The notes: generated from the letters alone by a model not told the origin. Shown: positions 42,893 to 54,900, numbered from the stretch's first letter. The stretch is 64,000 bases of DNA from JAUIJL01 sp965366625 (GCA_965366625.1 CBDUGP010000011.1:57736-121735); one strand, 5' to 3'. A program made the numbers and translations.

Positions 42893-44212
42893 TTAAGGTT
42901 CTACCAGGACTTGGGAGCTTTGGATAGGCAGGATATGGCTCAAGCTCGCCGTATTTTCAGAACCGTTGAAAGTATGGCAAGTAAAGCAATTCTTACCCAA
43001 GATTTGATCCGTGCCGCCAGCCGGCAAGGGAGCCTGGTCGTAGGTTTCCATGACTGTGCTCGCCAAGTTCACGGAACCGTCCTGGATCCACGGCGCCAGG
43101 TTGGAGGTGGGATTTCTCAGCCAAAGAGTGCCCGCATGGAAGTAGTTCTTGATCACGGCCATGGGGTCGTCGGCCGCCAGCTGGGTCAAGATGCCGTCCG
43201 GCCCCACCAACTGATCGTTCAAGCTGGTGATATTTTGTTGGTTGTTTAGATTTCCGCCGCCGTTTTCGCTCGCCAAGCAGACTTCCGTGGGTTTGAGATC
43301 TCCTGGATAGGTGTTGAATTTGCAATCTTGCAAGGTCTGGGGGCAAGTGCCACTGTACGGGGTTGCCAAGCAATCCGCACAGGTCTGGCTGGTGAACGAC
43401 CAACCGGACGGAGGGGGATCCGCCTGGTCGCCCGCGGGATTACAAACCGGGGCATTGTCTTTGTGCTCAAAAGTTGCCCAGATGAATTCCGGATGATTCG
43501 GTGTGTTCTTGACCATGTGGAAACCCACCAAACCGAGGAGCACGGTTTGCGAGGTGTCGTTGGAGTCGATAATGGTGCCCTCGGCGGAGAAGAATCGATT
43601 CGCGTCTTGGGGATCGATTTGACGCCAAGCGGTTTTTAGCTCGGTCACCGTATTCGGAGGAGTATTGGGGAAGCTGGCGTCCAAGCTATTTGGGTTTACT
43701 TTACATTCGTTCGGCGTATAGCGAATGTTGTAATAAACCACTTTATTGTTTTGGTCCACCAAAGGCTCGTGGGAGCCGGCTTGGGTGATGTCTTTCGGCA
43801 AGAAGAATGAGAACGGACCCGAGTCTTTGGGTTTGCTGACCCGAATGCCGAGACCCAAGGAGTCGGACGCCAGCAGGCCGGCTTCAGATTCCGATCCCGG
43901 GCAAGGATCCACGCCGAGGGTGGGATGTTGGGTGGAATCCTCGAAAATCCGCTGGTCGGAGCCCGAGGTGACGGGCGAGGTGAGGTCCAAGAACCACTGC
44001 CAAGCAAACTGATGGAATTCGCAATTCAGGCCATTCGCGGTGACGTCGTCCGGCGGATTCGGGTTTGTGACCCAGGTTGACGACGCTGCGCAAGTAGGCG
44101 CCGGTGGGGTTTCGACATCGACCGACACGGAGTCGTTAGTGTCTTTTTCAACCACGCAGGACCACATCAACCAAGGCACGACCAACAGGGCGAGCAACGG
44201 GAGTCTTCGCAC
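42893..44212 (-). CDS. Mono-heme cytochrome c-like lipoprotein
   Basis: The start is GTG at 44212-44210 with AGGAG (complement of 44219-44223) 6 bases upstream; 439 residues. The N-terminus (MRRLPLLALLVVPWLMWSC) is a lipoprotein-type signal with Cys19. Near the C-terminus CFTCH (Cys409, Cys412, His413; complement 42974-42988) is a single CxxCH heme-attachment motif. The body has the blocks FHQFAWQWFLDLTSP and LVGFHMVKNTPNHPEFIWATFEH, which I associate with uncharacterised mono-heme proteins, plus extra cysteines (CADCLATPYSGTCPQTLQDC) that could pair. No distal heme ligand can be assigned. It is divergent from the thioredoxin-fold gene, whose start is 320 bases away. An electron-transfer role on the periplasmic face is inferred. 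Confidence 0.8.
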   Translation of the reverse strand: MRRLPLLALLVVPWLMWSCVVEKDTNDSVSVDVETPPAPTCAASSTWVTNPNPPDDVTANGLNCEFHQFAWQWFLDLTSPVTSGSDQRIFEDSTQHPTLGVDPCPGSESEAGLLASDSLGLGIRVSKPKDSGPFSFFLPKDITQAGSHEPLVDQNNKVVYYNIRYTPNECKVNPNSLDASFPNTPPNTVTELKTAWRQIDPQDANRFFSAEGTIIDSNDTSQTVLLGLVGFHMVKNTPNHPEFIWATFEHKDNAPVCNPAGDQADPPPSGWSFTSQTCADCLATPYSGTCPQTLQDCKFNTYPGDLKPTEVCLASENGGGNLNNQQNITSLNDQLVGPDGILTQLAADDPMAVIKNYFHAGTLWLRNPTSNLAPWIQDGSVNLASTVMETYDQAPLPAGGTDQILGKNCFTCHTFNGSENTASLSHILPIQSSQVLVEP

Positions 44213-44532
44213 AATAAGCTCCTTTGACGGACGGAAGAGTGTAGGGCCAGTTAGAACAAAGTGTACACGAGAATCCGGCTTCTCGGATTCGAGCGAAACT
44301 TTCCTTCGGCTGAACGTGCAAAATTATCTGGAATTGTTCGATTCCCGGGTGGCCACGCCGTGTAGAAGTGCGGTAGATGTTGGGTCCGATGAAGAGTGAG
44401 TGGGTGAAAACCGGTAGGGTCTAGACAATTCGATCTTCGAGTGTAAGGATATGACTGTCCAGCGGGTTTGGCGTTGTCTGGTTCATGGCCCGCTTTCCCG
44501 ACGACCATTACATTGAAGACGGAGCTGTCGTG
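44213..44532. promoter_or_regulatory. Divergent promoter region with inverted repeat
   Basis: These 320 bases separate two divergent genes and should hold both promoters. A perfect 7-base inverted repeat, GAATCCG-gcttct-CGGATTC, lies at 44271-44290, about 60 bases upstream of the minus-strand start, and could be an operator. I see no convincing -35/-10 pairs by eye. Confidence 0.5.
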
Positions 44533-45357
44533 ATGAAGAAGAGCTTGATGTCGGCCCTTGTGGCCCTTTTTTGGATGGCCGGCATGGGCGGGATGGCCGG
44601 CGAGGCGGTGGCGTCGACGGATCCTTTGCCCGGGGCCGTGGAAATTGCCGACTTGGCCCGGACCAAGGATTGGGTGCTCGCCGTCGACGGGGTCGAGCTG
44701 GATACGGCGGCCATTTACTATTCCGACTATGAGGTGGCCTGGTTGGTTTCTGAGCCGGATTTGGGCACCTTGTTGATCAGCCCTAGGGGCAATTCCGTGC
44801 AGGCGGTTTCGGCCAAGAGCTTCAAGAGCGCCGGCTCTGAACCGGTGGCGGTGCTCAAGGCCGGGTCGGTGCTGCGCCATATCGGCACTTTCAAGACCGC
44901 CCAGGGCGTCATGGCTTTTGAGCTCGACGGCCTGAAGGTCGAGCTGAAACCTGCGCCGCCGCTTTTGGGTCGGCGAGCCTTCAGCGCTCTCGAGGCGCGC
45001 CATCCATCCTTTGAGCTCAAGTCCGCGGCCTACGGCCAACATTTTTCGACCCAAGCAGTACCGTTTAAATCCTTGCCCGAGGATTTGGTAGTGCGGGTCT
45101 ACTTCGGCAGCTGGTCGCCGATTTGTGAGCGCATTGTGCCGAAGATCATCGCGGTTGAGAAAGCTTGGCCGGGGGTGCGGTTCGAATATTACGGCGTTCC
45201 CAAGGTCATCCCCGACGACGAGCAGGCGCGCCGAGACCGAATCACCGGCGTGCCGACCGTGCTCGTGGTGTCGGGAGATACGGAAATTGAGCGCCTCGCC
45301 GGTCGCCTGCTCGACGACCCCGCCGAATCCATCGGCCAGGCCCTCTCCAGCTTCTGA
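44533..45357 (+). CDS. Exported thioredoxin-fold protein with a single active-site cysteine
   Basis: ATG 44533 is preferred over 44485 because it begins a signal peptide (MKKSLMSALVALFWMAGM) and has GGAG at 44521-44524; 274 residues. Residues ~25-175 are strand-rich, with LAVDGVELDTAAIYY and LRHIGTFKTAQGVMAFEL, and match no family I know. Residues ~180-274 are thioredoxin-like: VVRVYFGSWSPIC, then a helix, then GVPTVLVVSGD with the cis-proline Pro241. The usual CxxC is SPIC here (Ser195, Cys198), so the first, nucleophilic cysteine is lost and the protein cannot act as an ordinary disulfide exchanger. It lies divergent to a heme lipoprotein, which could suggest a link to cytochrome maturation; that is speculation. 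Confidence 0.8.
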   Translation: MKKSLMSALVALFWMAGMGGMAGEAVASTDPLPGAVEIADLARTKDWVLAVDGVELDTAAIYYSDYEVAWLVSEPDLGTLLISPRGNSVQAVSAKSFKSAGSEPVAVLKAGSVLRHIGTFKTAQGVMAFELDGLKVELKPAPPLLGRRAFSALEARHPSFELKSAAYGQHFSTQAVPFKSLPEDLVVRVYFGSWSPICERIVPKIIAVEKAWPGVRFEYYGVPKVIPDDEQARRDRITGVPTVLVVSGDTEIERLAGRLLDDPAESIGQALSSF

Positions 45358-45424
45358 GCAAACGCCTTCTCCCTGCAATACCTCCTCGCTTGCGCCTTCC
45401 CATCCGGTTCTCCCGCCACGCCTC

Positions 45425-45566
45425 GTAGGGGAGGGCCTTGCGCCCTCCCGCGCCTCCACCAAGGCTTCTTTGTCCACTCAATGTAGGGGAGGGCCTTGCG
45501 CCCTCCCGCCTCTCCACTAAAGCCTATTTGTCCACGATCCGTAGGGGAGGGCCTTGCGCCCTCCCG
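45425..45566. repeat. Three REP-like hairpins in a 58-bp tandem array
   Basis: GTAGGGGAGGGCCTTGCGCC, continuing CTCCCG, occurs at 45425-45450, 45483-45508 and 45541-45566. Each folds as GGGAGGGC-cttgc-GCCCTCCC. The spacer between copies (CxxTCCACxAAxGCxTxTTTGTCCAC) is also repeated. The location just after a gene end suits a transcript-end hairpin or a mobile REP sequence. Confidence 0.85.
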
Positions 45567-45611
45567 TTCTGCTTTCCAGGTCGTGGTGCCGGTCACCTCG
45601 CGGCCTCCATG

Positions 45612-45718
45612 GCGCCACGGAATAAACTCCAGGCTCCTTTTTGCCTTGCCCCTGCTGGGCGGCCCGAAGATGTGAACCGCACTCCTGCTTGCCTCATGGT
45701 GGTGCCGGGCATTTCTGC
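45612..45718. repeat. Dispersed intergenic repeat, copy 2
   Basis: It begins GCGCCACGGAATAAA and ends near GTGCCGGGCATTTC, sharing the order of blocks with 39818-39953 but diverged in the middle. No coding potential is evident. The rest of the 45,358-45,983 gap holds the REP-like array and a hairpin, and otherwise nothing recognisable. Confidence 0.6.
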
Positions 45719-45849
45719 GCCGTCCTCGAAAAGCCTCTTGTCAGGCGATTTACCGGGATTCCTAGGGCAATGCCCCTCAAAACAAAATTCTGTCTTGCAT
45801 TTCCTTACGTGAGATGATCCAATCTGGATCTCTCAAGTGTGAGGTATTG

Positions 45850-45871
45850 CACTTCGCGTTGGTGCGAAGTG
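45850..45871. other. Perfect hairpin upstream of the giant PKD protein gene
   Basis: CACTTCGC-gttggt-GCGAAGTG is a perfect 8-bp stem with a 6-base loop, ending 112 bases before the start at 45984. There is no T-run on either side, so it is not a standard terminator. An operator or leader-RNA structure is possible. Confidence 0.5.
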
Positions 45872-45983
45872 GTCCGGGAGCCTAGAATTTTCCTCATTCC
45901 CTAGACCGGTCGGCTTGTTTCCGTGATGCAGATTGCGAGCTACAAGGGCAGACGCCAGGGAATCACCTTCGGATTGAATTGTT

Positions 45984-48900
45984 ATGCGCCTTATCCAGAC
46001 CCGTCTTCTCCAGTCCAAGATCTCCAAGGTTTTGGGATTGATCCTAGGTTCGACGCTGTGGGCTATTTCGGCTCCGGGGTGGGTGAGCGCGGCGACCGGC
46101 ACGGAGATCGGCCGAGCTGAGCTGCAGATAGCCGGGACTCGGCTGTTGGCCTCGCCGGCCAGCCAAACCGTGCCCTTCGACACACCGACCGTGGTGCACA
46201 CTTCCCTCGACGGCTACGATCCGGGCCTGGGCATCTTGCCGGTGTCCATGAGGGTGGAGGGCGATCTGGTGGGTCCGGAAGTCAGCGGGGTGCTGACCCT
46301 CGAGACCACGCCGGGGGAGCCCTTTCGCATCCCGCGCATGCGTCTCGAAGGCGAGTATCGGCTCGAGAACATCCGACTGGTGAACGACGGCGCGGTGTTG
46401 GCCTATGGGGAGCCCCGTGAGGCGCGCATCAACGTCACCGAGATTTTGATCACCCGGGTCAGCTCCCGAGCTTTAACCCTGGACGAGATCCGCTCCCGCG
46501 GGTTGGTGATCGACGACAGCTTCGAAGCGATCAATTTGACCTTCGCCTACGGCGTGGCCGGACGAACCTTCGACTTCAACATGCCGATGGTTTACGACAC
46601 CCTCGGCCCGTCGGTGAAGCTGGTGGCCAACCCGGATCTGGCTCGGTTGCCGAACCTCGACGACTCCCAAAAAACCGTCAAGCCGCGCTTCAAGGTGCCC
46701 AAGGTGGTGCCTTTCATGATCGAGGTGGAGAAGCCGGAGCAGGTGCCGATTCCTGCGGGTGGTTGTGATCCCCGGGAAGAATGCCGGCCCGAGCTGAAGC
46801 TGATCCGACCCATGGTGGGCGTGATTCTTTTTCCGACGGAAATCAGCCTGCTGCATCAATTTTTCTCGGTGGTCTTGCAGGTCGAGAACGGCGCGCCGGA
46901 GGGGGATCCGGCGGTGCTCAGGGACCTCTTCGCGACGATCAAGGTTCCTTCCGGCATCAAGCTCGGAGAAACCGAGCCGCCGACCATTCTGGGCCGACCG
47001 GTGCCGATTAAGGATCCCGGTCCCGACGGGATCCGCGGCACCGCCGACGACAAGAATCTCCTCGTCGCCCACGCTTCGGGCGACGTGGAAGTGCTTCTGG
47101 AGGGGGTCAAACACGGCACCCACGTGGTGGAATTCGACATCAAGGGTGTTTTGGAAGGTCTGCCCACGGGGCCGCAGCCGATCAGCGGTTCTGCCAAAGG
47201 CGCGATCGCCGTGCGCGATCCTCGCTTGACGGCCCACATCGCCCATCCCCAGGTGGTGCGCGCGAATGTCGAATATTCCCTCTTTATCACCCTGGCCAAC
47301 GTCGGCACCTCGCCGGTGAATTTGATCGAGCTCAAGCTGCCGAGCCACGCGGTTTCGGGCGTGACCCTGGTGGACGGCCACTCGCGCCAAATTGAAACTT
47401 TGAATCCGGGCGAGTCGGAAACCGTGGAATTCAGGGTCGAGGCCCAGCGCACGGGCAAGGTGGTTTCGAGCTCGTTGCGCATGGGCAGCTCGGTGGATCC
47501 GTCGTTCGAATGGAGCGTGGCCGTGGGTGACGACGGCTCCTTGTCATCGGACACCCTGGTCCTGCCCAACACCAGCGAGGCCCTGCCCAAGGAGCTGAGC
47601 AAACAGGCGTTGGCCCTGTTGGGCATCGGTTATTCCCTCGCCCAAGCGCCGCCGTCGTTCGGCAGCGGCCTACCGCGGGTGGGCGAAGAGGTGATCGCCG
47701 AGCGCACCTACCGCTTCGGCCAGCTGGGACGCCACCTCGATTACGGCGAGCCGACGATCGATGTGGTGTCCACCCTGATCGTCGATTGGCTCGGCGCACG
47801 CGACGGCGATTGGGATTGGGATCAGCTCCAGCGGGAGAGTCAAAACGGCGGCAAGCTGGCGGTAGCGATCGCCGATTTGTTGGACCAAGAATCCAGCTCT
47901 CCCGTCGACGCCTTTCGTCGCTTGGCGTCGACCACCCATTACTTAGGACCCCAAGCGGTATTGGCCGAGGGCACTTTGCAAGTGCAGGTGTCGAGCCGCA
48001 CCAGCGGCAAGGAGATTTCCGGTGCCGGTGACGACGACGAGCGGCTGCGCCATTTGCCCTTTGCCGAGCTTTACGACCTGGAGGGCGGGGATTTGGTGGT
48101 GCTCGGTCGGCCGGAGGAGGGCGGGTACAGCGCTCGGCTCTTGGCTCCGGTGGCGGGTTCCGGCGATCTTTTCTTGATGGTTCCGGACGCCGCAGGCACC
48201 CTGCGGGAGGTCCGGTTCACGAATATCTCCCTACAAGCCGGCGGCAGTGCCTACGTCGACTTCCAGACCTCGAGCGACCACTTTGTGTTGGAACTCGACC
48301 AAGACGGGGACGGCATCTACGAGAGTTCGCGCTCGCCGTTCCAGGACACCATTGCGTCCCGGCCGTTCCAGGTGCTTTCGGCGGTGCAGAACGTGGTGGT
48401 CGACGAAGGCGGCCACGTGATCGACGTGTTGTTTTCCGAGGAGATCGACCTGGCCTCCATGGTGCCCCGTTCCGCGGGGCGTTTCGTTTTGCCGGACAAT
48501 AAATCCAACGGCGGTTTGGTGCGCACCGAAGAGGATTTGGTGCTCGGCATGTTGTCCGGTTTCGACGTCATCGAAAATCCCTTCGAAGGGCTCAACAACC
48601 CGCGCATCGTGCGGGTGATTTTCGATAATCCGGCGTCGCCGTTTTTCGACAATCTGCTGACCGTATCGAATTTGGAGAACGTCGAGGGCGAGCCCCTCGG
48701 AACCCAAGAGGTGTTGGTGGAAACCCGGGTCGATGTGCCCGCGATCCAGCTCGAAGGGGTGATCTACGGCCCGGACGGTTTGCCCTTGCCCGGTGCCACG
48801 GTGGTGCTCTACGAGCGCGATCTGACCGGCATCGAGCACCTCGGCTTGCATTGTAAGGAGCATCCCACCGCCAGCACCACCGCCGACGAAAACGGTCGTT

Positions 48901-51900
48901 ACCATTTTGGTTTCGTGCGTTACGGCGCCTGCGGACCGAAATTTCGAGTGTATGCCCAGGATCCGCAGGAGGGATACTTCGGCAACGTGCGCGGCAAGGT
49001 CCGTTTTGCCGGTGAGACCCAAGAGCTCAATTTGGTCATGCCCGGTCGTGGCTCGGTGGTCGGCCGGGTAACCTATGAGGACGGTTCGGTGCCCGAGAAT
49101 CTGAGGGTCACCGTTTACAACCCTCAATTCAAGGCCGGTCGCCGAGCCCACATCGGCGAAAACGGCCAATACGACGTGGCCAATATGGTCGTCGGTACCT
49201 TGACCATGTCCGCCGACGACGGCCACGGCCATTACGCCTTCGGCACCTTCGAGCTGCCGGAGCGCGGCGCCACCGCCGCAAAGAATTTGGTGATCATCCG
49301 CAACGATCCCCAGGTGCGACCGCCCGGCCGCATCCAAGGCACGGTCAAGACGGTCGACGGCGAACCGATCTTCGACGCTTTTGTCGCGCTTTACGTGGAA
49401 CAAGAGCGCACGGCGGTCGTCAGGACCCAATTGGACGGCTCGTTCGACTTTGGTCAAGTGCCGAGCGGCATTGCGGAGATCGAGGTCTTCACCGAGTCGT
49501 CGACCTATCCGGGCATCGGCTCGGCGGCCCAAGTCTTCTTCGAGGTCCACCCCGACCGGACCGAAAATATCGACATCATCGTGCGCGAGGACCGGGGCGA
49601 GATCCGCGGCCACGTCTACCAATTGGGCCTCGACGGCAGCACCACGCCGGTCGAAGGCGCCGTGGTTTGGGCCCGTGATACGGATTACCACACGATTACC
49701 GGGGCCGACGGCTCGTATGTTTTGACCGACGTCTTTGTCGGCAGCTGGAAAGTGCACGCGATCCTTCCGGACACCGGCAAGGAAGTGACGGCGGCGGTGA
49801 CCCTCACGTCGACCGCGGAGGTGGTGGATCGTGATCTCTACTTCCAGCCCAAGCTGCCCGACGGGGGTCTGATCGGCAGGGTGTTGGACTACGACAATGA
49901 GCCCGTGGCCAATGCCGCGGTGCATTTGGCCGGTGGTTATTTGTCGGTGCGTTGGCACCACGAAGCGATCACAGACAGCGACGGTCGGTTTGTGATTTCC
50001 GGCCTTGGACCGGGCAGCTATGGCGTGCACGCGGTGCACGGCTCCAACGGCGGCGTGGCCTGGGGCAAGATCCGATTCCCGGGTGATACGGAGCAGGTCA
50101 CGGTGCGTTTCCAAAAAGGAACCATCAAAGGACGAACCGTGGCGCCGGTGGGTGAGGACGGCACCATCGACGGCGTGTTGTCTCAGCTCGCCTATCGAAA
50201 GGTCGAGGTGGTTTCCCAATGGGGTCTGGTGGTGGTGCCGCCCGACTACACTTACATTGAGACCGATCCCAACGGTTATTTCGAAATCGAAGGGCTGGTG
50301 GGGCCTTACGAGATAAAGGTTTTCAATGCCTTCCACGGCAACCTGCAGGCGGAAGGGCAGCTGGACTACCACGGCCAAGAGGTGGAGCACATCTTCCAAT
50401 TCAAGGCCAACGGTGACATTCGCGGGGTGGTGTTCGACCACGACGGCGAAACGCCGGTGGTCGACGCCAAGGTCAGCTTGCACGGCGGCAACTTCGACGG
50501 TTACGACGTGCGAACCGACGAGCACGGTGCTTTCCACTTTCCTCTGGTGCCGACCGGCTCCTATGAAATCAAGGTTTTCCACAGCGAGGGTGTGATCTAT
50601 CGCCGGGCGGAAGCCACCGTCGGCATGCGCTATCGCGGCCAGCAGGTCAACGACGTCGAAGTGGTGTTGCCGATCCAAGGCTCCTTGACGGGCTGGGTGA
50701 CGGACGCCGACGGCTATCCCGTTCCGGGCGCCGTGATCACCATGCAGGAGGGTGTGTATCCCTGGCGCAAATGGGTCCAAAACGCCGACGAAGAGGGCAA
50801 CTACGCCTTCGAGAATGTGTTCGGCGGCGGTCCGGTGACGCTCTACGCCAAAGCACCTTCCCTGGGCGGATTGAAGGCGCGGACCCGGGCCGAAATCTTC
50901 TTTGAAGCCCAAGACGTGTTGACGGTGCTGACCCTGGAACCTACCGGTGAACTCGAAGGCCGGGTGGTGATGCCCGACGGCACGCCGGTGTTCTTGGCGT
51001 CGGTGGAGCTGAGTCGGGACTACAGTTTTGAGGACGCCGCCACCACCGAAGAAGACGGCATGTTCTACTTCGATAAGTTGCGCATGGGTTGGTATCGGGT
51101 CTTGGTTTACGACAAGGGAACGGGCCGCAAGGGTCGATCCGCTTGGGTGGAGCTGGAAGAGCACAATCAGGTGGTGACCGCCAATGTGGAGCTGGAAAGC
51201 CGGGGCATCGTCACCGGACGATTCACCGACGGCGATACGGGCTCGGCCTTGCCCGGTCATCTGATCCGCCTATCGAGCCGCTTCCTCACCTATTACGCCA
51301 CCACGGATCTCGACGGTAACTTCGATTTCGGCGGAATTCGCGAGGGCGATTTCTCCCTCAAAGCCTCCGACTCCAGCAAGCGGCGCTGGACCCGGCGATC
51401 GGGCTCGATCCAATACGAGGACCAAGAGGTGGTGCTCGATCTCACCCTGGCGCCCCTGAGCGACGTCACCGGCCGGGTGCACAATCCACCGGGTGCTCCG
51501 GCGGGTCTTGCGGACGGCATCAACATCCGCATCGAGCAGAGCGGGCGGGTGGTGGGCGCGGGTTTCGACAATCCGTTCTCTTTCGGCGGCATCATTCCGC
51601 GCCAGAGCTTCAAGTTGATCGCCACCCAAGCGGGCACCCTGCGCCAAGCGCGGCGCAGCTCGAAGATTTCGGTGATCGGCCAGGATCGTGACTACGACCT
51701 GACCTTGCAGGCCATCGGCGCGGTGACCGTGCGGGTCAACGACAGCTTCGGCCAGCCGGTCAACGGCGCGTCGGTGCACGTGTTCAACCGCCACGATTAC
51801 GGTCAGGAGACCTTCAACGGCTCCACCGGCAGCGACCACGAGATCACCTTCGGCGACCTGCGGGAAGGCCGGGTCACGGCGACCGCGCGCAATCCCATCA

Positions 51901-54900
51901 ACGGCTTGAAGGGCTCGACCCACGGCGAGCTGACCCTCGACGGCGAGAATCTGATCTTGGACGTCACCCTGCAAAACACGGGTTATGTGCGCGGGCGGGT
52001 TTATCTCTCCGATGGGGTGACCCCGGCGGTGGCCGCGCTCGTGGCCCTCAAACGGGGCTCGAAATGGTATTTGGGTGAGACCGACGAGCTGGGTCTCTTC
52101 GACTTCCAATACGTCAAGATGGGCGCTTACACCCTGGTGGTGCAGGAAGCGGATCTCGGCCTGGGCTCGATCGAACGATTCGGCGACCTGTCCAGCAACG
52201 GCGAGATCGACGATTGGGGCAACCTGGTGCTCGACGACGAGGATCCCCACGTGGTGTCGATCGAGCCGGCCTCGGGCACCCGAGATCTGCCCCTCAACAC
52301 CCAGGTGGTGGTGACCTTCAGCGAGCCCATGAACGTGGCGCGTCAAGGCAGCGCGGTGAAGCTGCGCAAGATTTCGGGCAGCAACGTGAACTTCACGTCC
52401 TCGTGGTCGGCGGATAAAACCCAGCTGACCATGATTCCCAACAGCGCCCTCAAGAGCGCCACGGGTTATGAGGTTTACATCAGCCAAAACATCTACGATT
52501 TGGCCGGTCGCGACCTCGAATGGCGAGTGCGCACCAATTTCCACACGGCCGATGTGTTGCCGCCGGCGGTGATCCGCACCTTGCCGCGCAACAACGCGAC
52601 CCAGGTGCCGGTGGACAGCGATGTGCGGGTGACGTTCTCCGAACCCGTGGAACTGACTTCTTTGTCGGGCACGGCCCTGCAGCTGACGGATCTCACCACC
52701 GGCGCAGGCCTGACCACCACCTTCCAGCTGCGTCCCGGGGATCGCGAGGTGATCGTCACGCCGACGACGGATTTCGAGCCCGACCACGACATTCGGTTGA
52801 CGATTCAAAACGTCGCGGATCGGGCGGGCAATGTGATGCCGAATCCGGTCTCGATCACCTTCTGGACCCCGGACGAGAGTCCGCCGACGGCCGAGCTGAC
52901 CGCTCCCGAGGCCGGTGCGACCTACACCTCCGGCGATGCCATCGAAGCGTGGGTCACCGCCACCGACAATCGGGGCATGGGCAGTGTCACTTTCTCCATC
53001 GGCGAGCTGACCGCCAAGGACACCTCGAGTCCGTTCACGGCGACTCTGTGGGCGCCGGTGGTCGATCAGGGTCAGAACGTGACCCTGACCGCAGAAGCCG
53101 TGGACCGTTTCGGCAATGCCGTCACCCTGCAACGGGACGTTTGGGTCGAGCCGCATGTCAACGGCAACGCGCCGACCGTGACTCCGGATTGTTGGTACGA
53201 CGGTGACTTGATCCAGCCGGCGGTGGACATCCCGATCCAATTCCGGGCCGAGGACGACGAGCGTCTCGAGTCGTACACCCTGTGGGTCAACGGTGAGGTG
53301 GTCCAGCGGGCACCGGCGGTCAACACCGCCTCCGTGGACAAAACCATCACTTGGATGCCGCCCCACGACGCACTGCCGGGCACGGTTTTCGTGGTCGAGG
53401 TGCAGGCGCGGGATTACGCCGGCAATGTGGGCTCCTACACGGCGACCATGACCGTGCCGACCGCCTATCGCACCAGCGATCAGGTGCTCAACGAGCTGGT
53501 CAACGGCCAGGACTTGGTCTTGGGCACCGGTGCGTACACCCTCGACAAACACCTCGACCTGAACTCCCTGACCATGATGCGCGGCTCGGAGCTGAGGACC
53601 CGGGTCGACGGCATCGATCTCAACATCGTCGGTGAGCTGCGACTGCAATGTGAGTCCAAGATCACCGCTTATGCCAACGGTTACGATGGCGACGTGGGCG
53701 GTGGGGTGGGCGGCGCCCCCGACTGGGTGCAGCCTTCGATCCGCGACGCCGGCGGTAGCCACGGCGGGCGTGGCCTGACCCACAATTCCGGGTCTGCCGG
53801 TGAGGTTTACGACAGCGTTTATCGACCGACCCTGATGGGCGGCGGCGGGCCGCAAAACAGCTCGTCCCAGGCCGGCGATGGCGGTGGCATCATCCATCTC
53901 GAGGTGGGTGGCGCGGTCTTGCTCAACGGTGACATCGTCGCCCGCGGCGAGCGCTCCAGCACCCGCGGCGGCGGTGGCGGTGGCACGGTGTCGATCCACG
54001 CCCCGTCGATCACCGGCAAGCACGGCCTCATCAGCACCTACGGCAGCGACGGTGACCATCACAGTGAGCTCGGTTACGGCGGTCCGGCTGGCGGTGGGCG
54101 TATTGCCCTGTGGGTCGACGATCTGGCTGCCATCGACGTTGCCAACCAGCTCTTCTCCCGCGGCGGAACGAATGGGGCGGGGGCCTACGCGGCACCGGGC
54201 ACCATCTATTTGCGTTCGTCCCAATCGACCTACGGCGACCTGGTGATCAGCAACGGTTACGACGGTGGGGATCGTCGAGTTGCCGACGTGCCGGCGGAAC
54301 TGCCGGAGCTGGGATCCGGGGCGGTTCTCGGCGCGACCGTCGACGGTGCGGATCTGTGGATCGCGGCGGCCGACGTCTTCCGACCCAGGTGGATGGGGGT
54401 TTGGGTGACCTTGCTCGACGGCCCATCCGCGGAGCTCGGCACCTTCGAGGTCATCGAGCTGACCGACGGCCAGATCCGTCTGGCCGGTGCGGCGGCTGTC
54501 GTCGGCGCGACCTCCTACCGGGGTCTCTACCGATTCGACAGCTTGTCGGTCACCAACGCCCAGCTCGAGCTCTACGATCGAGTCGAGGTGCCGACCTTCG
54601 AGATCGACGGTCCGGTGGCTTATCCCTCGGATCTGCTGATCACCGACCACGTTGTGCTCAAGGGCAGCGGCGACATCACCGGGCCGATCCAGGCCGAGCA
54701 GCTGACGATTGCGGCCGGTGCGGTGCTCAAACCCACCAACATTCCCGACTTCCACATGCAGGTGGAAGGCCTGTTGACGATCGAAGCCGGGGCGGTGATC
54801 GATGTCACGGGCCTGGGTTATTGGGGTGGCGCCTTCGGCCAACCCGGTGACGCACCGGCCAATGTCGACCCGTCCACCGGCAATGCCGGCGGCTCCCACG

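Noticed and set aside
42740..43249. A 169-residue plus-strand frame over the array 2 leader
   Set aside because: It overlaps the conserved leader and the 3' end of the minus-strand heme lipoprotein and has no recognisable motif.
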